A stretch of DNA of 64,000 bases from Emergomyces orientalis (taxonomy: Eukaryota > Ascomycota > Eurotiomycetes > Onygenales > Ajellomycetaceae). How positions within the stretch are numbered: position 1 is the first letter of the stretch; every line of letters starts with the position of its first letter. The position numbers and the translations under genes were made by a program. Where the stretch lies: assembly GCA_002110485.1 (NCBI GenBank), contig MOWL01000008.1, positions 156,332-220,331 of the forward strand, read 5' to 3'. This document shows positions 1 to 13,471 of the stretch, piece after piece. Under the pieces are notes generated by a model. The model made no database searches. It saw only the letters and a program-made list of their open reading frames with translations, and was not told where the DNA came from.

Positions 1-3000
1 CGAGATTCCATGAGTTCAAAACCTTATACATCATTTGACACCTGCTCTATCCATTCCCTCGCCTTTACCTGCGTGTGTACATGAAAGTGGGCCGAACCCC
101 GAGCCCCAAACCTTTTCTAATGAATAGTTTTGAGAAATAGTCGTTTTTGGGGTTGGAGGTACTGAGCCAGCGAGCGTCCCCGCTGCTTGAGACATGAGAG
201 CATGGACATCAGCTAGATTAACCACACTCGAGCTGCTCATACGAAAGACTGAAACGCGCCGCGAGCGTTGTAGCATTGCACTACACAGCAACCTGTATTA
301 TGCATGCTTGAAGCGGGAGATTCGCTGTTGTTGTTGGCTATCAGGTGCTGAGCGAGTTGGGAAGCTTCCATAGCTTCGAGGCTATTCTCCTTCGATTAAC
401 CTGCTCTTAACTTCCCCCATTCCCCCACAGCAGTAGACTCTCTCTGCTCGTGATGTCGAGAGCGATCCGAACGCTCAGTATTTGTCACTGCCAATCACCG
501 TGAAAAAAGTTGGATTGTACTGGTCATTAACGGCGCACATCAAATTGAAACAATCTTCGGTACATTTGACTCTCAGTTTCGTTATAATGGCATTTCTTTT
601 CGTCGTCGGTTTGGTAATACCAGAAGTCAACTATCCTGACGGAAACATGGTTATATGTATGTTTGTATATCTTGAACCCATTTATTTATTGTGGATTTTT
701 TATTTTTAATATCTTTTTGTGGCCCACCCATCTTCTTCAAATGCTACGGCATTTGAGTATAGTCAAGATATTCCTGGTATACAGCCCCTTTTGCTGCCAG
801 AGGAAAGGGTGAAATTCTTTCACACCGTGAGCGTGCAAGATATACAACCGACCGCACGCTGATAAAATCATCGAATGAGGGAGATCTCGAAAATGGGAGC
901 GGTTGTGTTATTGCGGCCTATGGCGACGTTAGAGAATATCTTTATCGGGTCCTTTGGCGGCCGAACGAACTGCCCTGGGTCCATAATAAAGGGCATGTTG
1001 TTCGCCTACTATTTCCATATCGCACTCTGGGCCAGTAAAGACTAACCTGCCGCTCGGATTTGACTGCAATCATATTCGGAAAACGCCCCGATTATGAAAA
1101 GTGTGCTGAGGCCAGTGACTATTAGGACGCACCTAAACTTACCAATGCAGCACTGGGGTAAAGCAAGGGGATTTCCTAAAAGTGGGAACGGCTGGAAGTA
1201 ATTACTAGAGGGAGATAAGCCGGTAGAATAGAAATAATATACGCTGAGTAGGTTACCAATGAGAGGCGGAACAGCTAGTTTCAGCATCTCCAGCTGAAGG
1301 GTTGCATGGTTGGAAGACCTGTGCCTGGTACAAGAAATGATCATTCTTTTCCAAACTAACATGAAACCAGATTTCAATTGATATTAGTCAACTGACAGAT
1401 AGGGCTTGGGATGCTCCCAATCCAACAATGTTAAGATAGACAGTTCCTAGAGCTTCAGGGAGAGCTAACCGCCCATCAGACAATCTCCGCCAGTCGATGA
1501 GCGGTTTGTCGACTTTTGTGCGGGAATGGCTGAGCGGAGGTCTGAATTGGCCAAGTGAGGAGGGTACAAATACTATTTCAATACATAAAACATAAAATAG
1601 TTAGGGTGTTTGTTGAAGTATAGAAATATCCATCTTTTTCTCCCTTAGAAGCTTCTCTGTAGACTTGTAAATTCATATTCTCAGAATCGTCCACTGCAGA
1701 CATGGCCACGCATGTAGGTAGGCCTGGGCTTCGGAATATCCAGAGGTGGCATGCTTGTTGCACTCTACTACATGATATATGAGCAGATAGTGAGTCTTGG
1801 GTATATGTAAATAGCCGTTAATAACCTGCACCATTGTAGGGGAGAGAATGTGAAGTTTGCCGCAGCTGTGCGGGCTTCATTCAGATCCAAACCACCTGAC
1901 ACAATTTTATGCAGAAGAAACTTGGGCCTTTGATCGACCAATTCCCAAGTAATATTTCGACAACAATTAAAAGGCAGTTCGGGGGCAGCTATTGAATATT
2001 GAAGCATTTGTCGGTTCACGTTGCCCCAGAATATCAGGTGGTATTTAACGCGCTTTATGCTCTGCGTCGGGATTAGAAGTCAGTTAAATAGGAACAGAGT
2101 TTGCAATTAGTCCACGGAATTATCATTTGGGGAATCCTGGGCTCAGCTCTCAAAGAGCCAAATAGACCACCTGCATCAGCCAACATTACTGTATTTAGTT
2201 AGTATAGTCCTGAGGTCTGATTAACATTTTGGGAAGCTCAACTCGGGCACCAGCAGGCAAGAGAGGTGCAGGGGGCGTTGATGCGGACCTATCGGAAATC
2301 GAAGATCTCTCTTCGGGCAACGGCGCTTATAAATTATTATGATGGGCTCAATATTTTTCAAAAGGAATAACATGCATGTAAGAAAATAGTATGCAAGCAA
2401 GGTGAAGTGTCTAAGTCTCGATTGTCACGGGGATAACAAAAATCAATGGTAAACTGTCCCCGCGCACTGTGACAGTAAATATGTTGTTTGGAAGCGGGAG
2501 GATGAAGGCAGAGAGGGAAAAACGGAGGGGTAGGTAGACACCACCAGAATCGCCGATTTTCAGAAGCATTCATGGATGATGGTGCAGCCCGCGCTTTCGA
2601 CGCGTTTCACGGCCTCCCAGTACACTGAATGCGACACATGGCCGATGCATGCGACGGCAGGTTTACCTGGTCATAGGGGAAGAAATCGATCTCTCTTTGT
2701 TTTTCTGCAAGCTGGGGATGAGGAGTGGGCAATGGCGAAAAGGAAGGAAAAAGCCTAACAATATTGGTAGAAAGATCCACAGAGCAGTGTGATCTGCCTA
2801 CCAATTCATATACTCCACACAATAGTTATGGAAATTTGCGGCTTGTTCCTTTTGCTAAAACGGTTGGAGGTTGCTTATTATTAGCGAAAGGGTCTTCCCC
2901 CAACTATGACAGAGGGCCAGGCGCATTTGCACTAAGAGGGAGAAGAAAGATAATCGTCACGAGAACCAAGAGGGATGCATATGAAGTTGAGAATAATTCC

Positions 3001-6000
3001 AAGTGATCTAAACTCTCAAACAGCGAATTTAGAGGCGATAGCATCAGAAGTAATTTCTGTAAAGGGTAGACAAAATATATATCTTCGGAAGATGAAGAAA
3101 AAAGCAAGAGCCCCACGAGTGAGCGAAGAGAGATCGAAAAGCATGGGCCTTACTCTCGAACTGTTTTCGCGGGACGTATCGGGTTTCCTATTTATGGGTT
3201 TGTTCAGGGTAGAAAAATGGCTGGGATTGAGATGAGATGAAAATATGACATCTCATCTTGGCATCCGCCAATCCATGTCCAGCTAAACTGTAACGTTGTT
3301 TCAGAGTCGCCAACCCATGATCGCCCAAACCGGAAGCAACCGCGAGCAGAGCTATACGAACGCGAGAGACTGTGGTTTTCTTTGACGAGGCATCTGAATT
3401 GAATTGTCAAGATGAAAATTCGCCCGTTTTTTCTCTTCCTATGTTTATGCATGTACAGTAGTTACAGTAGCAGAGCTTGGTTGCTCCATTGAATATCGAC
3501 TGTTTGTTCCGCAGTTTAACATTGGCTCTTTTATAAAGTCTATGAACAAGGCAGGGATATGCACGATGCCCGATATCGGCCAACTTGAACTGAGCTGCCA
3601 TCAAATTTCAAGCCTTCAAACAGTCGAACGACTTTGAGGTGGCGCAGGTACGAAATATAACTTCGAGGATGGCGGACGAGAAAAAAGATGGAAAGAAATA
3701 AAGCAACTCCCTTGTGGCAAGAAATTTTTTCTTCTTTGGGAGTTTAGAACCACATGGACCATTGACCGGAACCCCCAATAATAGCTACGCATTCAGCTAT
3801 GCTTGATAGTTTTCAAAAGCCCTCCATGCCAAAGAAAAATACTAGTCGAAAAAATACAGAGAAACGAAAGACCCTTCCAAAAATAAAAAATAAAAATAAA
3901 ACAAATAAATAATAAAAGGGGGGAGGGCACCTAGGTAGGCAACTGAGAGTTGATTTAAAAGCCCCACAGAGGCTCAGGATGTAAATGGATGATCTCTTGC
4001 CTCAATTTTTTTATTTTCACTGGTTTTTCCAGGCCTATCAAGTACCTGATACTCAAACAGAAAAGGGCGCATTGAAGTGGAGAATAAAATGTGATTCTGC
4101 ATATCTTTCTTGAGACAATAATACCTGAGGACATGGTGCATAAACGTGGCGGTCAGCTCTAACTAAAATTCTTGGAGAGCGGATGCAAATAACGTCTTTT
4201 CATAGCTAGCGAGTTATTATTATGGGCCAAGATGCGCCAAACGGCTCCGCAGGCTCACCACCCGCCAGGAAACTTCAGGAATAGAGCAGTCGCTGTCTCC
4301 TGAAACACTGAACCCGTCTGGCAGCTGCCAAAGAAGCCAGCTCCTGAAAATCGTCAGCGGTTTAATTATGGAGGCGTGGAGACTCTTCAGAGTCGGACTG
4401 GCTTAAGGGCGTCAATCCCTCGGCAAGAATCAGCCATACCGTTTGCTTCCTGTCCCAAGCTTGCCCGCTTTGTTTTTCTTTTTGTCGTTGTTTTCACTTT
4501 TCGTGTTTTCATATTTTTCATTGCGAGTTCCTTCTTCTGTGGGGTTTAAAATGCCCCAGTAATAATAATGAGGGAAAAAAGGGTTTGCCGATGCCTTTTT
4601 GCCCGCCGCCATATGGTGAAATTACCAGTAGAAAGTTGACCATGCAAGGTAAACAGTTTTTGCTGACCATTCCATTGGCCTGACAATCATGGATGAATGA
4701 TTGCGCTTGTCATTCATTGGTTGTGAATTTTTGAGTGATGAGTGATGCTTATCAAAACCTTACGAGGCCTCGACCAAACCACGAGAGGTAGCCGAAGCGA
4801 AGAAAATTCCACGAGACGGAAGATCCTTGGGTGCCCATTCCATTCCTGCGTAGTTGCGAATTTGTAATACGTTGGACTGAATACTCTGTAAATGACGAAA
4901 ATAAGAATGGTTTCTATATGGAAGATGATTCATGATTCATGAATCATGAATGGCATTATTTTGATGTGGAGCGAGGGAAACCACATGGGGACACCGGCAC
5001 AGCAGGCACACCACATACATCCGCTTGGAGTCGCCTTTATTATCGCAAGATCGCCATGCAAAGCAAGCGACATTTCTGGTTGGTGCTTGGGTTTCTTCTT
5101 TTTTCTTTCTTGCGTGTTTGGATGGATCCTCGACGCCTGCGTCCAGGGCTGGATTAGCGGGCCGAAAGGCTAATGCAGCTAAGATGCTAAGCCAATTGTT
5201 GGCCGTATTCGCACGAATGTTGCAGTGATAATGGGCGGTGGCTTTTATAGCGAACCTTAAGCATTCAGCAGCCATTCCCACCCAAGAACCAAGGTTCGAT
5301 AATTAATGTTCCACGGATTGTTTCCGTCTGCGCCAGACGTCAACAGAGGAAACGTAGGACAGACAACAGTAGTCAACAGTAGTAAACGGGACAATAAAGA
5401 CAGACAGGCTGATAGATAATATACAGCAGTGACAATTGAATAGTTATCCACTCACCCTGCTCCCTTTCTTCTCCAGCTCTAGCCAGTACCCTGAGGGTCG
5501 CGGGATGGAAATTTTCCGTGACTGAACCATGTTGGATGGGACTAGGGTACAACAGAGCCCACTCTCCGGATTTCTGCTGGCCACATCCGCGGCTGGCACT
5601 AACAACAAACCCGCCGAATAATAACGACAAAGCTCGCTGCATTTCTTCGCCAACAATCATCACAGACTTCTTTCTTCTCAACAACAACAGCAGCAACAGC
5701 AACAGCAACAGCTCTTCTTTTTCTCGCTTTAATAATTCACTGTTGGCTTGTCGAAACCGGTGCCGCGTGAATGGGATCGCGTTGCGCAATTCGAACTCTT
5801 CTGCCAGAGTAGCCAGACATCGGGCGTCCCTTTATCTCCTCCGCGATCTCCAGCACGCCGCCAAATCCAACCAGGAACTGGATTTCTCTGAAGTAACAGG
5901 TCCCTGACACAACGTCCAACCCGTTCCAATCGACAATTGAATGGCCTTATCCTATTCCTATCACATATTTTTCCCCCGACGTTACTGAACCCCGCAAAAC

Positions 6001-6806
6001 CATTACTCTCGAACGGATCCCTGCTCGCCGTCCCCCAGGGTTCCCTTTTTGCGCTCTTCACTTACCCGTGTATATCGGATATATAAGAGCACAGAGCACG
6101 GAGCACGGAGCACAGAGCATATGTTAGGCTAAACTTAAGGCTGTCAATTGTTACTCTTTTTTCTTTTTTTTCCGGTTTATTCGGACCCATTTTGCCTGGT
6201 GGTGCCGTGTTCACTGGGGGGATCGGAGCCGTGGGAGGAAGGCCATTGTCGTACACGGCTTGGTTACCCCACGAATATATACACCCCAGAGCTCTTGTGC
6301 CTGTGCCACTTGTATTCTGCGCTTTTGTCGTGACCGATACTTCCACGCATCCTATATCTGCTGTCCTATTGCCGGTTTGTGCTGCCCCTTCCTACTGCCC
6401 CCGCGGCTAAGCGGAGCCAAATGTGACATTGTTTCGCTTCCCCGTGCTCACGCGCGGGCTTGGATTTTACCTTGCATGCTAATTGAGCCATGGTGGGGAT
6501 AGGGCTGTGGATCATAACAAATTCAATTATCCGGTAAGTTCGGGTCATGAACAGCGCTATTCGCAACATATTAACCTCTGGATCCTTCTTCACCTCCCCC
6601 ACTCCGGATTCCCTTTACCTTCGGTTCTAAGGGGATCTATGGCCCCATAAAAAGGGGAAACCGGCGATTCAGACCCCTTCCCAAACTACCGGCCTTATGG
6701 CCTATCGATTTGGGAATTTGATAGGGGCTTTATTTTCATTCCTTCGTTATATAGGCTAATCATTTTTATGTTCATATCGAAAGGTTCTCACTCTCGCGTA
6801 TAAATC
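1..6806. other. Gene-poor stretch upstream of the G-alpha gene
   Basis: I see no coding region I can support here. Open frames are short, lack recognisable motifs and often overlap on both strands. The stretch holds A/T-rich patches (about 3880-3915), a perfect 24-bp palindrome at 4928-4951, an AAC/AGC trinucleotide tract at about 5681-5712 and a short heptamer repeat (AGCACRG-like) at about 6090-6121. The last 0.5-1 kb is probably the promoter and 5' leader of the G-protein gene. Spliced genes with very small exons could have been missed by eye. Confidence 0.5.
4928..4951. repeat. Perfect 24-bp palindrome
   Basis: Twelve bases (ATTCATGATTCA) are followed directly by their exact reverse complement, with no spacer. 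Inside it the unit ATTCATG/CATGAAT occurs repeatedly. It could extrude as a small cruciform or bind a dimeric factor. No gene lies close enough to assign a role. Confidence 0.9.
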
Positions 6807-8183
6807 ATGGGATGCGCGAGCTCCGCCCCTGTCGATCCGGAGGATAGGGTCGCAGCTAGGCAGACCGCTACAATCGATAAGATGATCCGGATGGACAAAA
6901 AAGTCCATGATCGGACAGTGAAGATTCTCCTGCTTGGTACGTCAAACCAAAACCGACTTGCCATCCACGTGGTAATTATATGTCTATAAAATATCAGCGG
7001 AATTGACATGTTTGGTACTTCTAATTAGGCGCTGGTGAATCTGGCAAGTCAACCATTATTAAACAAATGCGAATTATCCACGCCGGCGGCTTCCCGGAAG
7101 ACGAACGAAGGCAAAACCGTGCTGTCATCTACTCTAACATGGTGGTTGCATTCAAGGTCCTGCTAGAAATTATGCAGACAGAACACATCGACTTCGAGAA
7201 CGAACGCACAAAGGTGTGTGCCCCAACTTTGATTCGGGAACCCATTATTCTAGATGTTTGCTCACAAGGATGTATTATAGCCGCTGGCCGAACTACTAGA
7301 CGGGACGGAGCCGGATGTAGATTCGGATGAAGCTTTCAGCGATCTCGCTATCAAGGATGCCATGCAAAGAATGTGGCAGGACAAAGGCGTACAAAAAGCT
7401 GTTTCACGAGGACACGAATTTGCACTTCATGATAACCTTCAATAGTGAGCGCATCCTAGATTTTGGACCTCGCAGATACCCAGGAAATGAAAAATGGTTA
7501 ACCATTCCACAGCTATTTCAAATCTCTCGAACGCGTGTTTAGCCCCGGATGGCTACCCAACAATCAAGACATGCTCCACTCTCGACTGAGAACCACGGGT
7601 ATTACAGAAACTTTGTTTGAATTAGGCCAAATAAATTTCCGAATGATGGACGTTGGCGGACAGCGGTCGGAACGAAAAAAGTGGATACACTGTTTCGAAG
7701 GAGTGCAGTGTCTTTTGTTTATGGTTGCTCTGTCAGGCTATGATCAATGTCTTGTTGAAGATCAGAATGCGGTAGGCTCAAAATGCTGGGAAACTTTAAT
7801 CCTCTCGACCTATACACGAACTAACAATATATGTATTACAGAATCAAATGCATGAAGCAATGATGCTTTTTGAATCCTTGGTAAACGGGGAGTGGTTCAA
7901 ACGGAAACCAGTGATCCTGTTTCTCAACAAAATGGATCTCTTCAAGGAAAAGGTCGCCATATCCCCAGTTTCCAAACACTTCCCGGATTACAAAGGCCCA
8001 GAGGGCAGGTATGAACCAGCCGTCAAGTTCTTCGCTGAACGATTCCGCGGCATTACCCGCGTCCCTGAACGGGAAATCTACATCCACCATACGAACGCAA
8101 CCGATACCAACCTTTTAAAAGCCACGATGGATTCAGTGCAAGACATGATTATCCAAAAGAACCTTAACAACCTAATTCTGTAG
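6807..8183 (+). CDS. Heterotrimeric G-protein alpha subunit
   Basis: GTP-binding alpha subunit that couples membrane receptors to cAMP or MAPK signalling at the plasma membrane. Exons are 6807-6936, 7029-7213, 7281-7444, 7513-7771 and 7842-8183, giving 359 residues, the usual family length. The start MGCASS fits N-myristoylation at Gly2 and palmitoylation at Cys3. The P-loop GAGESGKS is at 44-51, the switch I RTTGI at 186-190, the switch II DVGGQ at 206-210, and NKMD (usually NKKD or NKID) at 275-278. The guanine-contact motif is TNAT at 330-333 instead of TCAT. The C-terminus NNLIL lacks the Cys at -4 that pertussis toxin modifies. The first intron interrupts the P-loop glycine codon. The subclass is uncertain; the N-terminus is unlike group I (FadA) or group III (GanB), so a GanA-like or fourth fungal group is likely. 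Confidence 0.93.
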
Positions 8184-10137
8184 GTGCAACAATAAAATCT
8201 ACGGCAGATCCTTTTACACAGAGAGGCATCATGTTTTTTTACAACACTGAATAGAGTCTTGAAAATCACTCTAAGTCCGATAACCCCCCCCCTCCCCCCT
8301 CAATTCCTCATATTAATTCTTCTTTCTACTTTATTCTGCTTCGTGACCAACGAGATGATTTCTGACTTTTTGGTCGCCTCTGCAGTATTGGCAAAAGAAC
8401 CACTGACTAATACCCGCTCTTCATATTTAGGCTTTAAGAAAATCGTTTGTTGATTTTCAGTTTTTCTCTTTGCCCTCGCAAAATTCATCTTGCGTGTTGT
8501 ATTTTCTACAATCAATAAGGTCTATGCTTGTAGGTATATTTCCAGAAGCATGTATATTTTCCTTGCCCACCTTCTATTGAGCTCGACCTTCGCGTCTACA
8601 TTTGATTATTTTTCACATATATCTTCTTTTTCCCTCCTCCGTTTCCTTCTTCCGGTTCTTCATGCCATTATACCTCTCTTCTCCTCTCTTCTCTTCTCTT
8701 CTATTCTCTTCTCTTCTCTTTTCTTTCTGTGTTTTCCGACCTTGATCTACGCGCACTCCGCGCTTATTCTCCCTTCGGGTTTGACCCCTTTTCACAATAC
8801 CTCCGATGATTATGTTTCTTTAGCGGATGGCATTTTCCTCTGCTCTTCACACGTTCCTACGCCTTTTTTTTTTTTTTTTTTTTTTCCTTCGCGAACCCTT
8901 AAATGGGCATGAGATACCTGGGAAATGACCTGGCTACGGCCTTAAATTTCTGTTTTTATATCCGTTATCTGTCTTCCTGCTGTGAGAGATTTCTTCGTTT
9001 TAACTTAATTTTCATTTTTGTCACTTTTCTTCTTTTTTCGTACTTTTAACCTCAAAACCCTTGCCGTCTACTCTCGACCTTCTTTTTAACGAGCGCATGG
9101 TGTTGTGTTGTATAAAATGTGTATATTTTCTCTATTTTCCCGTCGCACTCTTTCACCCTCCTGTATTCACAAGCATTCCCCTTCTCCCCAAGCCACAATT
9201 TTGTTCATAAGCTCCCTAGCCCCTCTCACCTCTCCTGAATAGGAAATCGGCAGATATTAATGGCTGTACGGGGATTTAATATAAACTGGCGGACGATATC
9301 GAAACACGGAGTATATTTAAACCACATCATTCACGATTTGCGATCCTATCCTCGGGAGCAGGAAGCATGACGTGTTAGTTGATGAGATCATCAGAGCGAT
9401 AAATTAACTAGAGGGGAGTACCAACAACGAGGTCAATTTGGCTAACGGGAAGCCAAAGGAGATATTCTGCTGGAATAAAATCATGACTGATGGGTTTTAT
9501 CTTCCAAGATAGAAACATTCGCTCTTACCACTTTTTCAAAATACCATTTTTTTTTCTACTCGGACAATGTGTATGTATATAGACGGCCAAGGGCCTTAAG
9601 GAGCAAACGATTTCAAAATAGCAGCAGATGACTGCGAAATGGATCAGATCGAGAACTTTACCAAATCGCTGAGGCATTTCACTAATCCTGATTCTTATGG
9701 CATAGTTGCGGGATGTGACTTAGGTGAGGGTTTCGGCGATTTCGGCATACAACTCCACTCTCCCCTCTCAAATTTATTTTTTATACGTGTACCTAGGTCC
9801 CTACGGGTAAAAGGAATATGGAACGAACCGCAAAAAATATCCTTCGCCTGCGGTGTATATAGTTATATGTGTGTGTGTTGACTTGTAGATTTCATGCTCA
9901 GGAACCAACCAATCACATGATCATGCTTATGTAAGTGTGGCGACGATGCGCTTGTCCCAATTAGGAATCAAACTCAAAAGGGCTTTCACTCTTTCAACAG
10001 CCAACAACCTGCAAGGCTCTCAGCAGCACCATAATTCTCTTCGCCTCTTCCTCCTTCACCCCCTCCCCCTCTCACTGTGCACTCGCAGAAGAGTTTCCAT
10101 TAACTGAGCTCTTGCGGCTGCATTCCTCGACACCAAT
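8184..10137. other. Intergenic, CT-rich
   Basis: 3' flank of the G-alpha gene followed by the promoter side of the Cox24 gene. It carries a C8-C9 run near 8285, CT-rich tracts at about 8660-8720 and a T22 tract at 8864-8885. I see no coding region with recognisable content. Confidence 0.5.
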
Positions 10138-11458
10138 ATGTTCTCCTCTTCGGCTCGTTTCGTCGCTCGATCGAGCCCGGTAATCACTCTCCCATCTCCG
10201 GCTCGCCCCTCAACCGCAGTGCTCGTCGCAGCATCAAGTGGCCTGACCAGCACCCGTAGTCACCAACGGCGATACTCCTCCTCTAAGCCCCCCGTTCCCC
10301 CGAGCGATGGCTCTCGGGGTATCGATGCCTCATCACAGTCTCCCGCGAAGAGCGTGAGCCCTTCGAATAAAGAGGGTTCTGAGAAGCGCGAGGGGAAGAC
10401 GGCAAAACGACGAGGTGGAAAAGATAGCGGCAATGTCTCTGCTAAATCGAAGAATAATGAGCCTTTCCTGAACCTTCCCAGCGTGCCTTCTACACAGCAC
10501 CTTCATCCTCATGGTTAGTTTTTTAACTCCGCGTGCAGCATTCGTTTGCCGCCCTCCCGAACGCCAATATGATGTCACGTGCTTTCACCGTTTTGATTTG
10601 CTATGGCACAATTTATGGAATTATGGGGTTTTGTCTAATACCTTTGCTGTAGATATCCATGTGGCATCCTTCTTCTCGACCCATCGACCGATGTCCGTCA
10701 CTACCTCTGTACCATCGAACTCCAACCCAGATGCCTTTGATGCCATTTTCACTTCAAAAAAGCCGTCTAAGGCCCGCCCAAACGATGTCATTTACACACT
10801 CTCCTCAGCGGTTAACTCTATTGAAGGGGTATTACCCAACACCCAATCCAGTCACCCCGTAGGGAACAACAACTTAAGAAATGCCATCTCCCAGGGATCT
10901 GCGAAAATCGTCGAATCTGATCCCCTAAGCAATGTCGACGACCTCCCAATCGAAAACCTCCGCATCTCCATCCAGGATTTCGCAAAGAAACTACGACCTT
11001 TCAACCCCCCGCCACCGCCAGTTCCCATGGAAAACTTCGGAGAACAGGATGCCCCCATAGAGGCTGAAGCCGAAGCCGCTGAATCCGACCTCCAAGAAGG
11101 CATGAAAGAACAAAGCTACTCGACCGTCCTCACCATTACCGAATCCACGCACGATGACGGTCGCAAGACCTACGAAGCGCATAGCTCCCCACTTGTCCGC
11201 ATTGATAACAAAGATGCCCCTTCATCCTCCGCCTACGAGGGTGAAAAAGTGATCCAAGATCAGGGGGGCTCGTTTTCCATATCAGAGCCAGAGCAGATGG
11301 GACATCGACAGCAACATCGCGTGCCGCGCTCGATGGGCCGGAAGGTCTACCATGCTATCAGCGTCAAAAGGCAGCGTAAATTGAAAATGAAGAAGCATAA
11401 ACATAAGAAACTCATGCGGAGAACGAGGACACTAAGACGGAAATTGGATAAAGCATAA
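10138..11458 (+). CDS. COX24: Mitochondrial small ribosomal subunit protein mS38 / Cox24-domain protein
   Basis: Exons are 10138-10513 and 10653-11458, giving 393 residues. The last 40 or so residues (SVKRQRKLKMKKHKHKKLMR and on to RTRTLRRKLDKA) are the very basic Cox24/AURKAIP1 (DUF1713) domain of the mitoribosomal protein mS38, called Cox24 or Qri5 in yeast. That protein acts in mitochondrial translation, including COX1. The N-terminus is rich in Ser, Arg and Ala with few acids, as in a mitochondrial presequence. The middle is a poorly conserved spacer, acidic at about residues 235-265 and with a Pro run. The single intron has donor GTTAGT and acceptor CTGTAG. The protein is longer than the yeast one, which is usual for filamentous fungi. 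Confidence 0.85.
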
Positions 11459-13471
11459 GAAACTTTATAATTATGATTGCCCATTTTGTGTCTGTTTTCT
11501 GTCCTTTTTTGGTCATGAAAGGAGATCTCAATTTAATTCAACCTCTCTCTTGTTTGTCTAGTTTCCTTCTGCTTCTTTCTTGCCGTCCTTGAATCAACTC
11601 TCTCCCCTTTCTGTCACTTATTTCATGTTCTCCTTTTCTTTTCTGTCATCCATGGTTGTGGCGAATCATTGTTTATGTTTCATTATTGCTTTTTTTTTTT
11701 TTTTTTTTTCGACTACACTGCGCATTTGCTTAAATATATATATATAACTTGTGTCCCCGTTAAACCATAGCTTGCCTCCTCCTACCCACTCAGATATACA
11801 TAAATCAATACCATCATCTTAGCTTTTCTTATTCCTTATTATTTTTGGGGCTGGTTAAAGTTGGTTGCTAAGAAGTTCTTTATGGCATTGTTGCATAAGA
11901 TGACGTTTGCCTCGTCCAGCCTCTCTCCCAACTCTCTTTCCGATTTTTGTCTACATTTAGCCGTTTTTCCCGCTCTTGGATTCTCTGGCTTACTCAATTC
12001 CTGACCTTTCCATGATAGATGCGTTTAAAAGCTGACGTCGGTGTGGGGCTTTTTTTTTTCTTCTTTAACTGTTTTTTCTCTTCTATAGTGCGTGGTAGAG
12101 AAATTCGAATATCTCATGGAAACTTAACAGCAGCAGTACCGCCAACATAATCGTTCTCATTCGTCACCATCAATTTTCACATCATATCATGTTTGACATA
12201 CTCTTCAGTGGCATGCGATGACACAATAAAAATAAAAATAAAAATAAAATCACAAAAAATCACAAAAAAAGAAAAAGATCCAGACAATTCTCTCCATGAA
12301 GTATAATCAAACACATTACGAATAGCTATATCCACTAGATACTATTACCCAATACAAAAAGCCCCCTTCCATGTATACACCCGCCCACATACGGAATATA
12401 GATATGTAATCTAGACAGGCCCATGAGCCTTCCAGAGAAGCACATGTACAGTACATGTGACATTCAGCCCTCTCCCATAAAACGCAAATGTGCACGAAGA
12501 GAAGCAGCATGATACGGAGTATTATAAACATGTAAGTAAGTAATGAAAATAAATAACAAAGAAACGAAAGATATTGACTTGGCGGAGACACACAAACACA
12601 CACGCACACATATGAGCGCAGATAACAGAGGAAACAGAGGGAAAAAGAAAAAAAAAGGGACTGTGAGGAAAACAAGAATTCAAATATATTCGCTGAGCTG
12701 CCAAAAAGAACAAGGACATACATCATGTCCCCACCCACACATCCCTCAACCACCTCCCTCGCCCTCCCCTGAAAATACAAAAGGTATCGCAAAAATAGAA
12801 AAACTATACGGGCAACAGAGAACAGAGAAAAGGAATAACTCGGGGATACAAGGTTCGTTCACTGTATACCCGTACTTCTAAACAAAATAAAAAATAAAAA
12901 ATGATCGCGAAGCACTTGTTTCAAATCCCCCGTCCTGCCCCCTTAATCGTAATCCTGCTTCCCCTTCGCCTCCGCAGAAATTTCGTTCGAAAAAGAAAGA
13001 GCAAAGGGCAAGAAAATATGTAAAATATACAATTACATGTTGAGTTTCACATTTATCCCCCCGCCCCCTCCGGCCACGATCCCGACGAGCCATCCTGACA
13101 AAATGTATATATTCCCACAAATACGAACAGACAGACAGAAATCGAGTAAGTAAGCTATCCCGGAGATTCGAGGAAGAGAAAACACACAATACAAAAATAA
13201 AGCAGCGGACCGGGGGGAGAACATAAAACATATGGTGCAAAGATGATAGAAAAGAGGCTAGCAGATGAACTGGGGTGTTGGTTTTTTTCTTTTTTGCTGT
13301 GGATTGTTTGTTGACGTTGTCATTGTTGTATCTTTATCCAAACTTTGATTGTCATGATTTTCTGATTAGATGCGATATATCACCGGCTGTCTGGGCTCTT
13401 TAGGTGTTGGTGCTTTTGGAGCCCAGTTCCCGGGTATTTATATTGGGCGGTAGACGTAAGATTTCGAACAT
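11459..13471. other. Intergenic between convergent COX24 and V-ATPase c genes
   Basis: Two kilobases with no supportable gene. Features are a T20 tract at about 11690-11709, a short TA repeat near 11735, an (ATAAAA)n patch at about 12225-12250 and CA-rich sequence near 12590. The ends should hold the 3' UTRs of the two convergent genes. Confidence 0.5.

Noticed and set aside
893..1045. 50-codon + strand frame (MGAVVLLRPM...) with a fair ATG
   Set aside because: Too short, no recognisable motif, no splice partner or promoter signal seen.
5373..6061. Overlapping long frames on both strands
   Set aside because: They are driven by an AAC/AGC repeat and CT-rich DNA; neither translation has a motif.
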